In this document: positions 29,610-39,698 of the stretch, one piece after another | How positions within the stretch are numbered: the first letter of the stretch is position 1 | Layout: every line of letters begins with the position of its first letter | NCBI RefSeq assembly: GCF_001618385.1 | Contig: NZ_BDCR01000001.1 | Location: 558,001 to 622,000, forward strand | Reading direction: 5' to 3' | Origin: Paludibacter jiangxiensis | GTDB taxonomy: Bacteria > Bacteroidota > Bacteroidia > Bacteroidales > Paludibacteraceae | Length of the DNA stretch: 64,000 nucleotides | Notes under the pieces: model-generated | What the model saw: only the letters and a program-made list of their open reading frames with translations | What the model was told of the DNA's origin: nothing | Databases searched by the model: none | Position numbers and translations under genes: made by a program

Positions 29610-30410
29610 ATGAATTTGTTACACGCAATTGTTCTTGCTATTGTTGAAGGGCTAACTGAATTTCTTCCTGTATCTTCTACCGGGCACATGGCTTTGGTAT
29701 CGGCCTTTTTCGGCATCGAAAAAAGCGATTTCACCAAACTATTCATTGAAAACATCCAGTTCGGCACCATTATTTCGGTGATTGTCCTTTACTGGCGCAA
29801 ATTCTTCGATTTCAAAAAATTGCAGTTTTATATAAAGCTTTTGGTAGCTTTTCTCCCTGCAGCTGTTTTTGGCGTAATTTTCAAAAAACACATCGACGAG
29901 CTGATCGGTTCTCCGCTGTTTATCGCCATTGTGATGTTTTTGGGAGGTATCGTACTTTTGTTTGTCGACAATTGGTTCAAGAATCCGCAAATATATTCGG
30001 AAGAAAAGATCACGTACAAAAAATCGTTTTTCATCGGATTGTTTCAGGTGCTGGCTGTACTGTTTCCAGGCCTAAGCCGCAGCGCCGCGACCATAATCGG
30101 AGGTATGCAACAGAAGCTTACGCGCACAGCTGCCGCTGAATTTTCCTTTTTCCTTGCCGTTCCTACTTTGGCAGGGGCATTTGCTAAAAGCCTGTGGGAT
30201 GCCTACAAGGAAACTCCTGAAATTTTGACATCTCACAATATCAGCATATTAGCATTAGGTAATTTGGTTGGCTTCATCGTTGCCATCATTGCTATTAAGG
30301 CATTTATTTCATTCCTGACTAAACATGGATTCCGACTCTTCGGTTACTACCGTATTGTTGTCGGATTTATTATCATAGCATGCTTGTTGTGGGGCAAATT
30401 TAATTTTTAA
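29610..30410 (+). CDS. uppP: undecaprenyl-diphosphatase
   Basis: A 266-residue membrane protein of the BacA/UppP family. The two catalytic signatures are EGLTEFLPVSSTGHM near the N-terminus and PGLSRSAATIIGG near residue 155, together with about seven helices. It recycles undecaprenyl pyrophosphate to the carrier lipid used for peptidoglycan and surface polysaccharides and gives low-level bacitracin resistance. ATG 29610 lies 3 bp after the DUF3098 stop, so the two are co-translated. Confidence 0.97.
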   Translation: MNLLHAIVLAIVEGLTEFLPVSSTGHMALVSAFFGIEKSDFTKLFIENIQFGTIISVIVLYWRKFFDFKKLQFYIKLLVAFLPAAVFGVIFKKHIDELIGSPLFIAIVMFLGGIVLLFVDNWFKNPQIYSEEKITYKKSFFIGLFQVLAVLFPGLSRSAATIIGGMQQKLTRTAAAEFSFFLAVPTLAGAFAKSLWDAYKETPEILTSHNISILALGNLVGFIVAIIAIKAFISFLTKHGFRLFGYYRIVVGFIIIACLLWGKFNF

Positions 30411-30531
30411 ACCTCTGATTTTTCCGCCCAGTGATGGGAGAAACAATCTTACCACAACAGTGCTAAAAAGAATGATCCGGGACGTTGGTTCTTCCTGAAA
30501 CGACGGTGGATTGATTCATTTACAAACCAAT

Positions 30532-31227
30532 ATGGATTTTATACAAGGCGAAGTTCTTTATTTCAACAAACCTCTGCACTGGACCTCATTTAGTCTGGTA
30601 AACAAAGTCAGATGGCTGATCAGCAGACATCTGAAAGTAAAGAAGATTAAGGTGGGCCACGCAGGCACCCTCGATCCTCTTGCTTCGGGTGTTATGATTA
30701 TTTGTACCGGTAAAGCTACCAAGCAAATAGACACTTTTCAGTACCAGACAAAAGAGTATATTGCCACCCTTGAACTGGGCGCCACCACTCCGTCGTTCGA
30801 TCTCGAAAAGGAAGTTGACGCCCGATATCCCTTTGAACATATTACCCGTGAAATGGTTGATGAACGGTTACAACGTTTTATCGGTACCATTCAACAGGTT
30901 CCTCCTGTTTTCTCCGCAGTAAAAGTGGAAGGAAAGAGAGCCTACGACTATGCCCGCGAAGGACAAGACGTTGAACTCAAAGCTAAAACTCTTGTTATAG
31001 ATGAACTGGAGGTACTCGACTTTGCTTTGCCCGTACTAAAAATCAGGGTAGTGTGTAGCAAAGGCACTTACATAAGAGCCTTAGCCCGCGATATCGGAAT
31101 CGCACTCGATAGCGGGGCTCACCTGACCGGATTGATACGGACGCGCATCGGAGAATGCACACTGGACAAATGTATGTCCGTTGAGCAATTTCAGGAATTG
31201 CTCCAAACAATGCAAACTGAAAATTAA
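30532..31227 (+). CDS. truB: tRNA pseudouridine(55) synthase
   Basis: About 231 residues. Signatures are YFNKPLHWTSF, KVGHAGTLDPLASGVM with the catalytic aspartate, and CSKGTYIRALARDIG. TruB forms pseudouridine 55 in the T-loop of tRNAs. ATG 30532 (MDFIQGEV) is chosen over a TTG seven codons upstream. It has no obvious promoter of its own and is probably read from the uppP transcript (gap 121 bp). Confidence 0.96.
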   Translation: MDFIQGEVLYFNKPLHWTSFSLVNKVRWLISRHLKVKKIKVGHAGTLDPLASGVMIICTGKATKQIDTFQYQTKEYIATLELGATTPSFDLEKEVDARYPFEHITREMVDERLQRFIGTIQQVPPVFSAVKVEGKRAYDYAREGQDVELKAKTLVIDELEVLDFALPVLKIRVVCSKGTYIRALARDIGIALDSGAHLTGLIRTRIGECTLDKCMSVEQFQELLQTMQTEN

Positions 31228-31318
31228 CACCAACAAAACGTTTGTCAAAAACCATCTTCGCGAATGTTTAAATCTTATTTATAATGGATTTGATTACATA
31301 TAATTAACCATTCTACTC

Positions 31319-31350
31319 TTGACATCGCCTGTTTACATGTTGTATTTTTG
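31319..31350 (+). promoter_or_regulatory. promoter of queA
   Basis: TTG (31319-31321), 21 nt, TATTTTTG (31343-31350). A second TATTTTTG at 31408-31415, closer to the gene, could be an alternative start point but has no well-spaced -33 element. Confidence 0.6.
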
Positions 31351-31456
31351 CAAACCATTTACTAAATAACCATTTTACTTTGTCAAAAAAGGTGGAATAG
31401 TGATGTATATTTTTGTTGATGATCGTGAGATTTTTTTCCACTAACTAACTCTTTAT

Positions 31457-32506
31457 ATGAAACTGTCGCAATTTAAGTACAAACTTCCAGATGAATTAAT
31501 TGCCCTTTATCCCACAAAACACAGAGATGAATCCCGCTTGTTAGTTTTACACCGAAAGACCGGGGAAATTGAACACCGCACTTTTAATGACATTCTTGAA
31601 TATTATAATGATCAGGATGTGTTCGTTTTTAACGACACAAGAGTGTTCCCTGCCCGTCTTTACGGCACAAAAGACAACTCCGAAGCGAAAATAGAAGTGT
31701 TCCTGTTGCGCGAATTAAACCACGATCTGCGCATGTGGGATGTTTTGGTAGATCCGGCTCGTAAAATCCGTGTGGGCAATAAACTCTATTTCGGGGAGAA
31801 CAATCTGCTTGTAGCCGAGGTTATTGACAACACCACGTCGCGAGGACGTACTGTCAGATTCCTCTATGACGGAAGTTATGAAGAATTCCGTAAAACACTT
31901 TACGAGTTAGGAGAAACTCCATTGCCCCGTTTCATCAAACGCGATGTAGAGCCTGAAGATGAAACTCGCTATCAAACAATCTTTGCAAAAAACGAAGGTG
32001 CTGTAGTCGCTCCTACTGCAGGACTGCACTTCAGCCGTGAATTGTTAAAACGCCTTGAGATTCTTGGTATCGACTTTGCATACGTAACTTTGCATGCAGG
32101 ATTGTGCAACTACCGCGAAATTGATGTGGAAGACCTGACCAAACACAAGGTTGACTCGGAACAAATGCTTGTTAACCAGGATGCTGTTGGAATTATCAAT
32201 CACGCCAAAGATACCAACCGTAAAGTGTGCGCTGTGGGAACCACTGTGATGCGGGCTCTCGAAACGTGCGCGTGCACAAACGGAACTATCAAACCATACG
32301 ACGGATGGACCAGTAAATTCATCTTTCCTCCTTATGACTTTGGCGTTGCCGACAGCATGATTGCAAACTTTCACCTTCCCTACTCTCCGCTTTTGATGCT
32401 GACCTGCGCTTTCGGAGGTTACGATCAGGTGATGGGAGCCTATCAAAAGGCTGTTCAGGAAGGATATCGTTTCGGTATCTACGGTGATGCAATGCTGATT
32501 ATCTGA
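31457..32506 (+). CDS. queA: S-adenosylmethionine:tRNA ribosyltransferase-isomerase
   Basis: 349 residues, full length for QueA. Typical segments are [33 protein letters not shown]-like [13 protein letters not shown] and [20 protein letters not shown]. It transfers the ribosyl part of SAM to preQ1 in tRNA to give epoxyqueuosine. Last gene of the conserved ftsX-to-queA run. No tgt or queC-F gene is nearby. Confidence 0.97.
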   Translation: MKLSQFKYKLPDELIALYPTKHRDESRLLVLHRKTGEIEHRTFNDILEYYNDQDVFVFNDTRVFPARLYGTKDNSEAKIEVFLLRELNHDLRMWDVLVDPARKIRVGNKLYFGENNLLVAEVIDNTTSRGRTVRFLYDGSYEEFRKTLYELGETPLPRFIKRDVEPEDETRYQTIFAKNEGAVVAPTAGLHFSRELLKRLEILGIDFAYVTLHAGLCNYREIDVEDLTKHKVDSEQMLVNQDAVGIINHAKDTNRKVCAVGTTVMRALETCACTNGTIKPYDGWTSKFIFPPYDFGVADSMIANFHLPYSPLLMLTCAFGGYDQVMGAYQKAVQEGYRFGIYGDAMLII

Positions 32507-32525
32507 TTTTTTTCAGACATTAGAG

Positions 32526-32577
32526 CCAAGAACCAAGAATCAAGACCACTCAGTGTCCTGGTTCTTGGTTCTTGGTT
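32526..32577. repeat. imperfect inverted repeat of CCAAGAA units
   Basis: AACCAAGAATCAAGACCA (32531-32548) faces TGGTTCTTGGTTCTTGGTT (32559-32577) and can form a long stem with one wobble and one bulge. Each arm is itself a tandem repeat of CCAAGAA or its complement. It lies between queA and ygiQ and may act as a terminator or an interspersed repeat. Confidence 0.55.
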
Positions 32578-32605
32578 ATAATACATACCTAAATTCCCCT
32601 CTCTT

Positions 32606-34495
32606 ATGATCGATTATACTGCCTGGTTACCAACAACTAAGAAAGAAGTGGAGATGCGTGGCTGGAATGAGTTGGATGTTATCATCTTCTCCGGCGATGC
32701 ATATGTAGACCATCCAGCTTTCGGAGCTGCTGTAATCGGACGTGTACTGGAAGCCGAGGGTCTGAAAGTTGCCATTGTGCCCCAACCGAACTGGCGCGAT
32801 GACCTGCGTGACTTTAAGAAACTCGGCAAGCCGCGCCTTTTCTTTGGAATTTCAGCCGGTTGTATGGATTCAATGGTTAATCACTATACAGCCAACAAGC
32901 GTCTTCGATCCAATGATGCTTACACCCCCGGAGGCGTTTCCGGCTTTCGTCCGGATTATGCCACTGTCGTATATTCAACTATTCTTAAGCAGCTTTTCCC
33001 TGAGACTCCGGTGGTAATTGGAGGAATCGAAGCCTCGATGCGCAGGTTTTCGCACTACGACTATTGGTCGGACAGCTACAAGAGAAGCATTTTGCTGGAT
33101 AGCAAAGCTGATTTGTTGGTGTATGGGATGGGCGAAAAGTCGATCCGAGAAATTGCATCCCGTATTGCAGCAGGAAATTCCGTTCAAAGCATTACAAATA
33201 TTCCACAAACTGCATATTGCATTCCGAACAAGGCTTCGATGGAAGAATATCCGGGCGTTGAAACGATTGATCTGTTGTCGCACGAAGCCTGCCTGAAGGA
33301 CAAGCGCAACTCTGCCCGGAATTTTAAAATAATTGAGGAAGAGTCGAATAAAATTATAGCCAACCGGCTTACGCAAACCGAAGGCAACAGAAAGATCGTG
33401 GTCAATCCGCCTTACACCACATGGAGTCAGGCAGAAATAGACGCTGCTTACGACCTTCCTTATACCCGCCTGCCGCATCCAAAATACAAGGACAAACCGA
33501 TACCTGCATTTGAAATGATCCGGTTTTCAGTGAACACTCACAGAGGGTGTTTTGGCGGCTGCGCTTTTTGCACCATCTCCATGCATCAGGGCAAGCAGGT
33601 CATTTCACGTTCGGAAGAATCCATTCTGAAGGAGGTAAAACTCATTGGAAAAATGCCCGATTTCAAAGGATACTTGTCCGATCTTGGAGGTCCATCGGCC
33701 AACATGTACAGACTGCAGGGAATCGATAAAGGACAATGCCAGAAATGCAAGCGACCTTCATGTATCTACCCGGCTGTGTGTAAAAACCTGAATGTAGACC
33801 ATTCGGAAATGATAAAACTTTATAAAGAGGTAGATGCTTTACCTTTTATAAAGAAAAGCTTTATTGGAAGCGGCGTTCGCTACGATTTATTATTGCACAA
33901 AACCGGTAATAGTGCTATTGACAAATCGCTCTCGGCATATACACGGGAGTTAATCGCTCATCACGTTTCCGGGCGGTTGAAAGTGGCCCCGGAACACACG
34001 TCGGATGCCGTTTTGAAATTCATGCGTAAACCTTCCTTCCAACTTTTCAAAGAGTTTTGCCGGGAGTTTGATAAAATAAACCGTGAAGAAGGTTTGAATC
34101 AGCAGTTGATTCCATATTTCATTTCAAGTCATCCGGGATGCTCTACCGATAACATGGCCGAATTGGCTATTGAAACAAAATCACTGAATTTCAAGCTGGA
34201 GCAGGTACAGGATTTCACTCCTACCCCAATGACTCTCGCTACCGAAATTTATTATACCGGCATCAATCCATATACCGGAGATAAAGTTTTCACCTCAAAA
34301 GCTGCTAATGACAAAAAAGCCCAGCAGCAGTTCTTTTTCTGGTACAAACCGGAATTCCGACAATCAATCATTCAGGAATTAAGGAAGATGAACCGTCCTG
34401 ATTTGATTGATAAATTACTGGGGTATAAAAATATAGAACCGAGAAAAAACCAGGAAAAGGGTTCGGGAAGAGCATCCGGAAAAAGAAAACGTTAA
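32606..34495 (+). CDS. YgiQ family (UPF0313) radical SAM protein
   Basis: 629 residues. An N-terminal region with IIFSGDAYVDHPAFG and an EASMRRFSHYDYW segment is typical of YgiQ. The radical SAM motif CFGGCAFC (Cys315, 319, 322) is preceded by FSVNTHRG. A Cys cluster KGQCQKCKRPSC follows, and the basic tail is RASGKRKR. The family is widespread and conserved but its reaction is unknown. It follows queA after a 99-bp gap containing an inverted repeat. Confidence 0.93.
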   Translation: MIDYTAWLPTTKKEVEMRGWNELDVIIFSGDAYVDHPAFGAAVIGRVLEAEGLKVAIVPQPNWRDDLRDFKKLGKPRLFFGISAGCMDSMVNHYTANKRLRSNDAYTPGGVSGFRPDYATVVYSTILKQLFPETPVVIGGIEASMRRFSHYDYWSDSYKRSILLDSKADLLVYGMGEKSIREIASRIAAGNSVQSITNIPQTAYCIPNKASMEEYPGVETIDLLSHEACLKDKRNSARNFKIIEEESNKIIANRLTQTEGNRKIVVNPPYTTWSQAEIDAAYDLPYTRLPHPKYKDKPIPAFEMIRFSVNTHRGCFGGCAFCTISMHQGKQVISRSEESILKEVKLIGKMPDFKGYLSDLGGPSANMYRLQGIDKGQCQKCKRPSCIYPAVCKNLNVDHSEMIKLYKEVDALPFIKKSFIGSGVRYDLLLHKTGNSAIDKSLSAYTRELIAHHVSGRLKVAPEHTSDAVLKFMRKPSFQLFKEFCREFDKINREEGLNQQLIPYFISSHPGCSTDNMAELAIETKSLNFKLEQVQDFTPTPMTLATEIYYTGINPYTGDKVFTSKAANDKKAQQQFFFWYKPEFRQSIIQELRKMNRPDLIDKLLGYKNIEPRKNQEKGSGRASGKRKR

Positions 34496-34529
34496 TGGAG
34501 CGATCGCTTCGTAAATTTTTCACCCTTCA

Positions 34530-34562
34530 TTGATACGGTTTGCTTAAAAAAGCGTATCTTTG
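34530..34562 (+). promoter_or_regulatory. promoter of the thioesterase-ilvC operon
   Basis: TTG (34530-34532), 22 nt, TATCTTTG (34555-34562). The predicted leader is about 70 nt. Confidence 0.6.
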
Positions 34563-34639
34563 CACGAAATTTTACTTTCAATTTACAACAAAGCCCATTT
34601 TCAATTCTTCATATTGTAAGAAAAAGCGAAAAAACAGAT

Positions 34640-35365
34640 ATGACAGTAATTGGCAAATATCCTTTTCAACTGAGCCCTCAGGATTGCGATTTCAGAGAAC
34701 AGGTATCACTGCCCGCTTTAGGAGATTTAATTCTTCAGGCAGCCGGAAAATCTGCTGACGAAAATGGCTTTGGAATGCAGAAACTCAATACGGCAAACCG
34801 AACCTGGGTTGTTTCCCGAATGGCAATTGAGATGCAACGATTTCCGAAATGGAGAGAGTGGATCAACATTGAAACCTGGGTGGAAGAGGTTGGCAGGACA
34901 TCGACGACACGTCATTTCAGAATCTCTGATGAATATGGCAAGGAAATCGGAGGTTCTTCTACACTTTGGGCAATGATAGATGTGGAAAGCCGAAGGGCTA
35001 TCGACCTAAAAACGATTGAGGGACTAAGCGAGGCCGCTTCTGGAATTCCGGCGGTTATTGACAAACCGGGACGCGTTCCATCAGTGGATGGAGGCACGAA
35101 GAAGACTCACAACGTTCGATACAGCGACATTGATTTTAACCAACATGCCAACAGCATGAAATATGTGGAATGGTTACTCGACAGCTTTTCTCTCGACTGG
35201 CATCAAAACCATTACATCAAGCGGTTCGAAATTAATTTCCTTCATGAAGTCCTTTATGGAGACCAAGTGGAGATATTTCACAAACAGGACAAGATGCTTT
35301 CGTTGTTCGAAATAAAAAAGCCGGATGGCAACGGAGTGTGTAAAATGAAATTAGAATGGCAATAG
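34640..35365 (+). CDS. acyl-ACP thioesterase
   Basis: 241 residues, two hot-dog domains. The second carries RYSDIDFNQHANSMKYVEW, matching the catalytic Asp/Asn/His region of bacterial Acyl-ACP_TE proteins related to plant FatA/FatB; TRTWVVSRM-like ANRTWVVSRM is in the first domain. It releases fatty acids from acyl carrier protein in the cytoplasm. It is 44 bp upstream of ilvC with no promoter between, so both are one transcript; in Bacteroides I recall the same gene between ilvN/ilvH and ilvC. Confidence 0.88.
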   Translation: MTVIGKYPFQLSPQDCDFREQVSLPALGDLILQAAGKSADENGFGMQKLNTANRTWVVSRMAIEMQRFPKWREWINIETWVEEVGRTSTTRHFRISDEYGKEIGGSSTLWAMIDVESRRAIDLKTIEGLSEAASGIPAVIDKPGRVPSVDGGTKKTHNVRYSDIDFNQHANSMKYVEWLLDSFSLDWHQNHYIKRFEINFLHEVLYGDQVEIFHKQDKMLSLFEIKKPDGNGVCKMKLEWQ

Positions 35366-35409
35366 CCTTCTTAAGATAAGAACCATAATTTCAATTAAAT
35401 ATAAACAAA

Positions 35410-36456
35410 ATGGCAGTAATGAATTTTGGCGGGGTTGACGAAAACGTTATGACCCGCGATGAATTTCCTTTGAAAAAGGCGAAAGAGGTATTAAAAGACG
35501 AAGTAATCGCTATCATTGGTTATGGAGTGCAAGGCCCGGGACAAGGATTGAACCTCCGCGACAATGGTTTCAATGTAATCGTTGGCCAACGTAAAGATTC
35601 AAAAACATGGGACAAAGCCATCGCTGACGGCTGGGTGCCGGGCGAAACACTGTTCGAAATCGAAGAAGCTTGCCAACGTGCAACTATTATCCAATACTTA
35701 TTGTCAGATGCTGCTCAGATTGCAGTTTGGCCACGCATCAAACCTTACCTGACAGCTGGTAAAGCACTTTATTTTTCACATGGTTTCGGCATCACCTACA
35801 AAGAACGCACAGGCATTGTTCCTCCTGCAGATGTTGATGTTATCCTTGTTGCTCCTAAAGGTTCGGGAACTTCACTTCGCCGTATGTTCCTTCAGGGTCG
35901 CGGTTTGAACTCTTCTTACGCTATCTTCCAGGATGCTACAGGCAAAGCAAAAGACCGCGTTATCGCTTTGGGTATCGGGGTTGGTTCAGGCTACCTGTTT
36001 GAAACAAACTTCAAAAAAGAAGTTTACTCTGACTTAACCGGCGAACGTGGTACTTTGATGGGTGCAATTCAAGGTCTTTTGTTAGCTCAATACGAAGTTC
36101 TTCGTGAAAACGGACATACTCCTTCTGAAGCTTTCAACGAAACCGTTGAAGAATTGACACAGTCTTTGATGCCTTTGTTTGCTGAAAACGGTATGGACTG
36201 GATGTATGCCAACTGTTCAACCACCGCTCAACGTGGTGCTTTGGACTGGATGGGACCATTCCACGACGCAACAAAACCTGTTTTTGCAAAATTATACTCT
36301 GAAGTTGCATGCGGTAACGAAGCTCAACGCTCCATCGACACCAACTCAAAACCTGACTACCGCGAAAAACTCGAAGAAGAGTTGAAAGCACTTCGTGAAA
36401 GCGAAATGTGGCGTGCAGGTGCAGTTGTACGCAAACTGCGTCCTGAAAACAATTAA
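35410..36456 (+). CDS. ilvC: ketol-acid reductoisomerase
   Basis: 348 residues, the short-type length with one C-terminal knotted domain. The Rossmann loop is IIGYGVQGPGQGLNLRDNG, followed by GQRKDSKTW in the cofactor-specificity loop and DLTGERGTLMGA with the Mg-binding Asp and Glu. It catalyses the second common step of valine, isoleucine and leucine synthesis. The operon ends at the terminator at 36478-36519. Other ilv genes are not in the window. Confidence 0.96.
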   Translation: MAVMNFGGVDENVMTRDEFPLKKAKEVLKDEVIAIIGYGVQGPGQGLNLRDNGFNVIVGQRKDSKTWDKAIADGWVPGETLFEIEEACQRATIIQYLLSDAAQIAVWPRIKPYLTAGKALYFSHGFGITYKERTGIVPPADVDVILVAPKGSGTSLRRMFLQGRGLNSSYAIFQDATGKAKDRVIALGIGVGSGYLFETNFKKEVYSDLTGERGTLMGAIQGLLLAQYEVLRENGHTPSEAFNETVEELTQSLMPLFAENGMDWMYANCSTTAQRGALDWMGPFHDATKPVFAKLYSEVACGNEAQRSIDTNSKPDYREKLEEELKALRESEMWRAGAVVRKLRPENN

Positions 36457-36477
36457 TCAGTTCAAACCTTATAAGTC

Positions 36478-36519
36478 AAACCGATTCTGTTAGTTACGAT
36501 AGAATCGGTTTGTTTTTTT
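36478..36519 (+). terminator. terminator of ilvC
   Basis: AAACCGATTCT (36478-36488) pairs with AGAATCGGTTT (36501-36511) around a 12-nt loop, followed by a T run (36513-36519). Confidence 0.9.
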
Positions 36520-36549
36520 ATACCGTATTCCGAGATTTTATATTTTTTG

Positions 36550-36557
36550 TATCTTTG
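36550..36557 (+). promoter_or_regulatory. -7 element upstream of the GNAT-like gene
   Basis: TATCTTTG, 25 nt before ATG 36583. No clear -33 element at the expected distance. Confidence 0.55.
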
Positions 36558-36582
36558 CCCCGTTTTCTAATCAAGATCAAAT

Positions 36583-37713
36583 ATGTCAATCATAATAAAA
36601 GAGGTAACCAGCAAGAGAGAACTCAAGAAGTTTGTGATGTTTGGGATTAAAATGTATTCTAACCATCCATATGCAGCACCTCCTTTACTGATGGATGACA
36701 TGACCGTACTATCACGGGAAAAGAATCCTTCATTCGAGGTGTGCGACGCCGCATACTTTATGGCTTTCCGCGACGGGGAGATGGTAGGAAGGGTTGCAGC
36801 CATCGTCAATCACAAGGCCAACGAGCACTGGAATAACAAACACGCCCGCTTCGGATGGCTTGACATGATAGACGACATTGAAGTGACCCGTGCCTTGCTT
36901 TCGACTGCAGAGAAATGGGCTTTGGAAAGAGGAATGGACTCCATTCAGGGACCTGCCGGTTTTACCGATTTTGATCGTGAAGGGATGTTAGTATGGGGTT
37001 TCGATAAGCCGGGAACAATGGCCACTAATTACAATTTCCCTTACTATCCGGAGCATATGGAAGAGCTTGGCTATACCAAAGATATTGACTGGAAAGAATA
37101 CAATGTGCAAATTCCAGCCGTGTTTCCTGAAAAGCATTTCAGAATAGCAGACATCGTAAAAGCCAAACACAAGCTCACCCCCAAAAAATTTCATTCATCA
37201 AAAGAAATCGTCAAGCAGTACGGAAACAAAATATTCGACTTATTAAATATCTGTTATAAAGATCTTTACGGCTTTTCAATGCTTTCTCAGGCACAAATGG
37301 ATTTCTACATTAAAACCTATCTCACTTTTGTTCGGTTAGATCTGATTTGTGTTATTGTAAATGAGAACGACGAAGTGGTGGCAGTCGGAATTTCAATGCC
37401 TAGTATGACAAAAGCATTGCAAAGGATAAAAGGAAAATTGTTTCCTACCGGCTGGATGCATATGTTGAAGGCTCTTAAAGGAAAGAGTGATGTTATCGAC
37501 CTCTATTTGATGGCTGTAAGACCTGATTATCAACCCAAGGGAGCCAGTGCCCTTTTGTTTTCCGAATTAATACCTCAGTATGCAAAATCAGGTTTCAAAT
37601 ATGCAGAAACGAACCCCGAACTGGAGACCAACCACAAAGTATCCACCCTTTGGGATAGTTTTGAAACCACTCACGTGAAAACCCGCAGAGCTTATTCTAA
37701 GAAGTTGAAATAA
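36583..37713 (+). CDS. GNAT-like N-acyltransferase family protein
   Basis: 376 residues, cytoplasmic. The layout suggests the GNAT fold: an N-terminal part with VGRVAAIVNHKANE and GWLDMIDDIEVTRALLSTAEKWA, then the segment GPAGFTDFDREGMLVWGFD, and a C-terminal strand-helix (LMAVRPDYQPKGASALLFSELI) resembling an acetyl-CoA binding region. Similar proteins are common in Bacteroidetes and Proteobacteria (YghO-like). The substrate is unknown. It is a single-gene unit between a terminator and the paaK promoter. Confidence 0.6.
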   Translation: MSIIIKEVTSKRELKKFVMFGIKMYSNHPYAAPPLLMDDMTVLSREKNPSFEVCDAAYFMAFRDGEMVGRVAAIVNHKANEHWNNKHARFGWLDMIDDIEVTRALLSTAEKWALERGMDSIQGPAGFTDFDREGMLVWGFDKPGTMATNYNFPYYPEHMEELGYTKDIDWKEYNVQIPAVFPEKHFRIADIVKAKHKLTPKKFHSSKEIVKQYGNKIFDLLNICYKDLYGFSMLSQAQMDFYIKTYLTFVRLDLICVIVNENDEVVAVGISMPSMTKALQRIKGKLFPTGWMHMLKALKGKSDVIDLYLMAVRPDYQPKGASALLFSELIPQYAKSGFKYAETNPELETNHKVSTLWDSFETTHVKTRRAYSKKLK

Positions 37714-37770
37714 AATCATTTCCGACACACGGACTGCCCCTTAAAAAAACGGAAATAGCATTGGTAACAA

Positions 37771-37801
37771 TTGCAACTTCCGATAAAAAACCGTAAGTTT
37801 G
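37771..37801 (+). promoter_or_regulatory. promoter of paaK-ACT operon
   Basis: TTG (37771-37773), 20 nt, TAAGTTTG (37794-37801). The leader is about 90 nt. Confidence 0.65.
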
Positions 37802-37897
37802 CGGTATCTATTTGTTTTAAAAGATAAGTTCAAACCCGCTTTTTGTAATTATCTTCTTTAGTTTCGTTAATCCTTAAACAACAAATATATACCGGCA

Positions 37898-39202
37898 ATG
37901 ATTTGGAATGAACATGCAGAGTGCATGGACCGCGAGCAACTGCTCAAGCTGCAAAACGAGCGCTTACGCAACATGGTAAGCCGTCTTTATTACAACGTCC
38001 CCTTTTATCGCAAAAAATTTCAGGAGGCTGGCATCGATCCCGGAGATATAACGGGCATTCATCAGTTGAAAGACCTGCCTACCACCACCAAGCAAGACCT
38101 TCGCGATAATTACCCCTTCGGACTTTTTGCTGTACCGCAAAGCGAAATTGTGCGCCTGCATGCCTCCAGCGGCACAACCGGCAAACCGACAGTGGGCGGA
38201 TATACCCGCGCCGATTTGCGTACCTGGTCGGAAGTGGTAGCCAGAAGTCTGTATGCTGCCGGCGTTGATAAAAACGACGTAGTGCATGTGTCGTACGGTT
38301 ACGGATTGTTTACCGGAGGACTTGGAATTCATCAGGGAGCCCAGAAAATCGGCGCCACCGTTATTCCGGCTTCAGGCGGCAACACCAAGAAACAGCTCCA
38401 GATCATGCACGATTTTGGTTCAACGGTGCTGGCATGTACACCTTCCTATGCCCTTTACCTGGCTGACACAATGAAAGAACTGGGTATGGATCCGTCGGAA
38501 CTGAAACTGCGTCGCGGTATTTTTGGAGCAGAGCCCTGGACTGAAGAAATGCGCCGTGAAATTGAGGCAAAACTTCACCTGAAAGCCCTTGATATTTACG
38601 GATTGACAGAAGTGATTGGACCGGGTGTAGCTATGGAGTGCGAACACCAGAAAGGGCTCCACATTTTTGAAGATCATTTTATTCCTGAAATTGTAGATCC
38701 CAACACCCTGCAACCGGTTCCTCACGGACAGGTAGGCGAATTGTTATTCACTACCGTTACCAAAGAAGGCATGCCGTTGCTCCGCTACCGTACCCGTGAC
38801 CTCACCACAATGACTGTCGAAAAATGTGCATGTGGTCGTACATTAGCGCGATTGAATAAATTCCTGGGGCGTTCCGACGACATGTTGATTATTCGCGGCG
38901 TGAACGTATTCCCGTCTCAAATAGAATCAGTATTGCTCGAAATGAGCGAAACGGAGCCTCACTACCAACTCATAGTTGACCGGGTGAACAATCTGGACAT
39001 TCTCGAAATCAGGGTCGAAGTAAACGAAGCTTTCTTCTCCGACGAAATCCGCCAGATGGAAAATCTCGCAAAGAAAATAAAAGCCAACATCGAAAGTGTG
39101 CTGGGTATCAGTGCCAAAATCAAGCTGGTAGAACCCAAAACCATCGAACGCTCCGAAGGAAAAGCAAAACGTGTGATCGATCTTCGGAAACTCGTGGATT
39201 GA
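37898..39202 (+). CDS. paaK: phenylacetate-CoA ligase family protein
   Basis: 434 residues, adenylate-forming enzyme. The AMP-binding loop is [16 protein letters not shown], then [27 protein letters not shown] and the C-terminal [20 protein letters not shown]. It activates phenylacetate or related aryl acids to CoA thioesters. In anaerobic Bacteroidetes it usually sits beside indolepyruvate:ferredoxin oxidoreductase (iorAB) and an ACT protein and handles amino-acid-derived aryl acids; here only the ACT partner is present. A CACGRTL cysteine pair near residue 310 is typical. Confidence 0.92.
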   Translation: MIWNEHAECMDREQLLKLQNERLRNMVSRLYYNVPFYRKKFQEAGIDPGDITGIHQLKDLPTTTKQDLRDNYPFGLFAVPQSEIVRLHASSGTTGKPTVGGYTRADLRTWSEVVARSLYAAGVDKNDVVHVSYGYGLFTGGLGIHQGAQKIGATVIPASGGNTKKQLQIMHDFGSTVLACTPSYALYLADTMKELGMDPSELKLRRGIFGAEPWTEEMRREIEAKLHLKALDIYGLTEVIGPGVAMECEHQKGLHIFEDHFIPEIVDPNTLQPVPHGQVGELLFTTVTKEGMPLLRYRTRDLTTMTVEKCACGRTLARLNKFLGRSDDMLIIRGVNVFPSQIESVLLEMSETEPHYQLIVDRVNNLDILEIRVEVNEAFFSDEIRQMENLAKKIKANIESVLGISAKIKLVEPKTIERSEGKAKRVIDLRKLVD

Positions 39203-39245
39203 TTTGTATATTTGCCTTACAAAACCAAAGAAATACACTATTAGT

Positions 39246-39671
39246 ATGTTACTGAAACAACTTTCCGTTTTTCTCGAAAACAAACCGGGACGTATCACCC
39301 AGGTAACCAAAGCGCTGGATGAAATCGGAGTCAACATTACCGCGTTCAATATAGCCGACACGTCAGAGTTTGGCATTTTACGAATGATCGTCGATAACAT
39401 CGATACTGCTCTTCAGGCTCTTAAAGCGCAAGGCTTTTCTGTGCGAACAACGCAAGTGGTAGGTCTGGTTGTCCCTCACCAACCGGGAGGAATGTACCAA
39501 GCACTGGAACATGTTGACAAAGCCGGAATCGAAATCGAATACATGTACGCTTTTGCCTACAATTCGAAAGCTGCCGTAATCATTAAAGCCGACGACACTC
39601 AGAAACTGGTAGAAGTTCTCTCAGGTTCGGGTTACCACGTACTTCAGGAAGGCGAATTGATTCAGGATTAA
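39246..39671 (+). CDS. tandem ACT domain protein
   Basis: About 141 residues forming two ACT domains: LSVFLENKPGRITQVTKALD (1) and VPHQPGGMYQALEHVDKAGI (2). ACT domains bind amino acids and control enzymes allosterically; next to paaK it probably senses an aromatic amino acid or controls the ligase. ATG 39246 is preferred; a TTG 14 codons upstream lies two bases after the paaK stop. A hairpin terminator follows at 39699-39732. Confidence 0.88.
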   Translation: MLLKQLSVFLENKPGRITQVTKALDEIGVNITAFNIADTSEFGILRMIVDNIDTALQALKAQGFSVRTTQVVGLVVPHQPGGMYQALEHVDKAGIEIEYMYAFAYNSKAAVIIKADDTQKLVEVLSGSGYHVLQEGELIQD

Positions 39672-39698
39672 GCAAATATCTTTCAATCAAAAAAGTTA

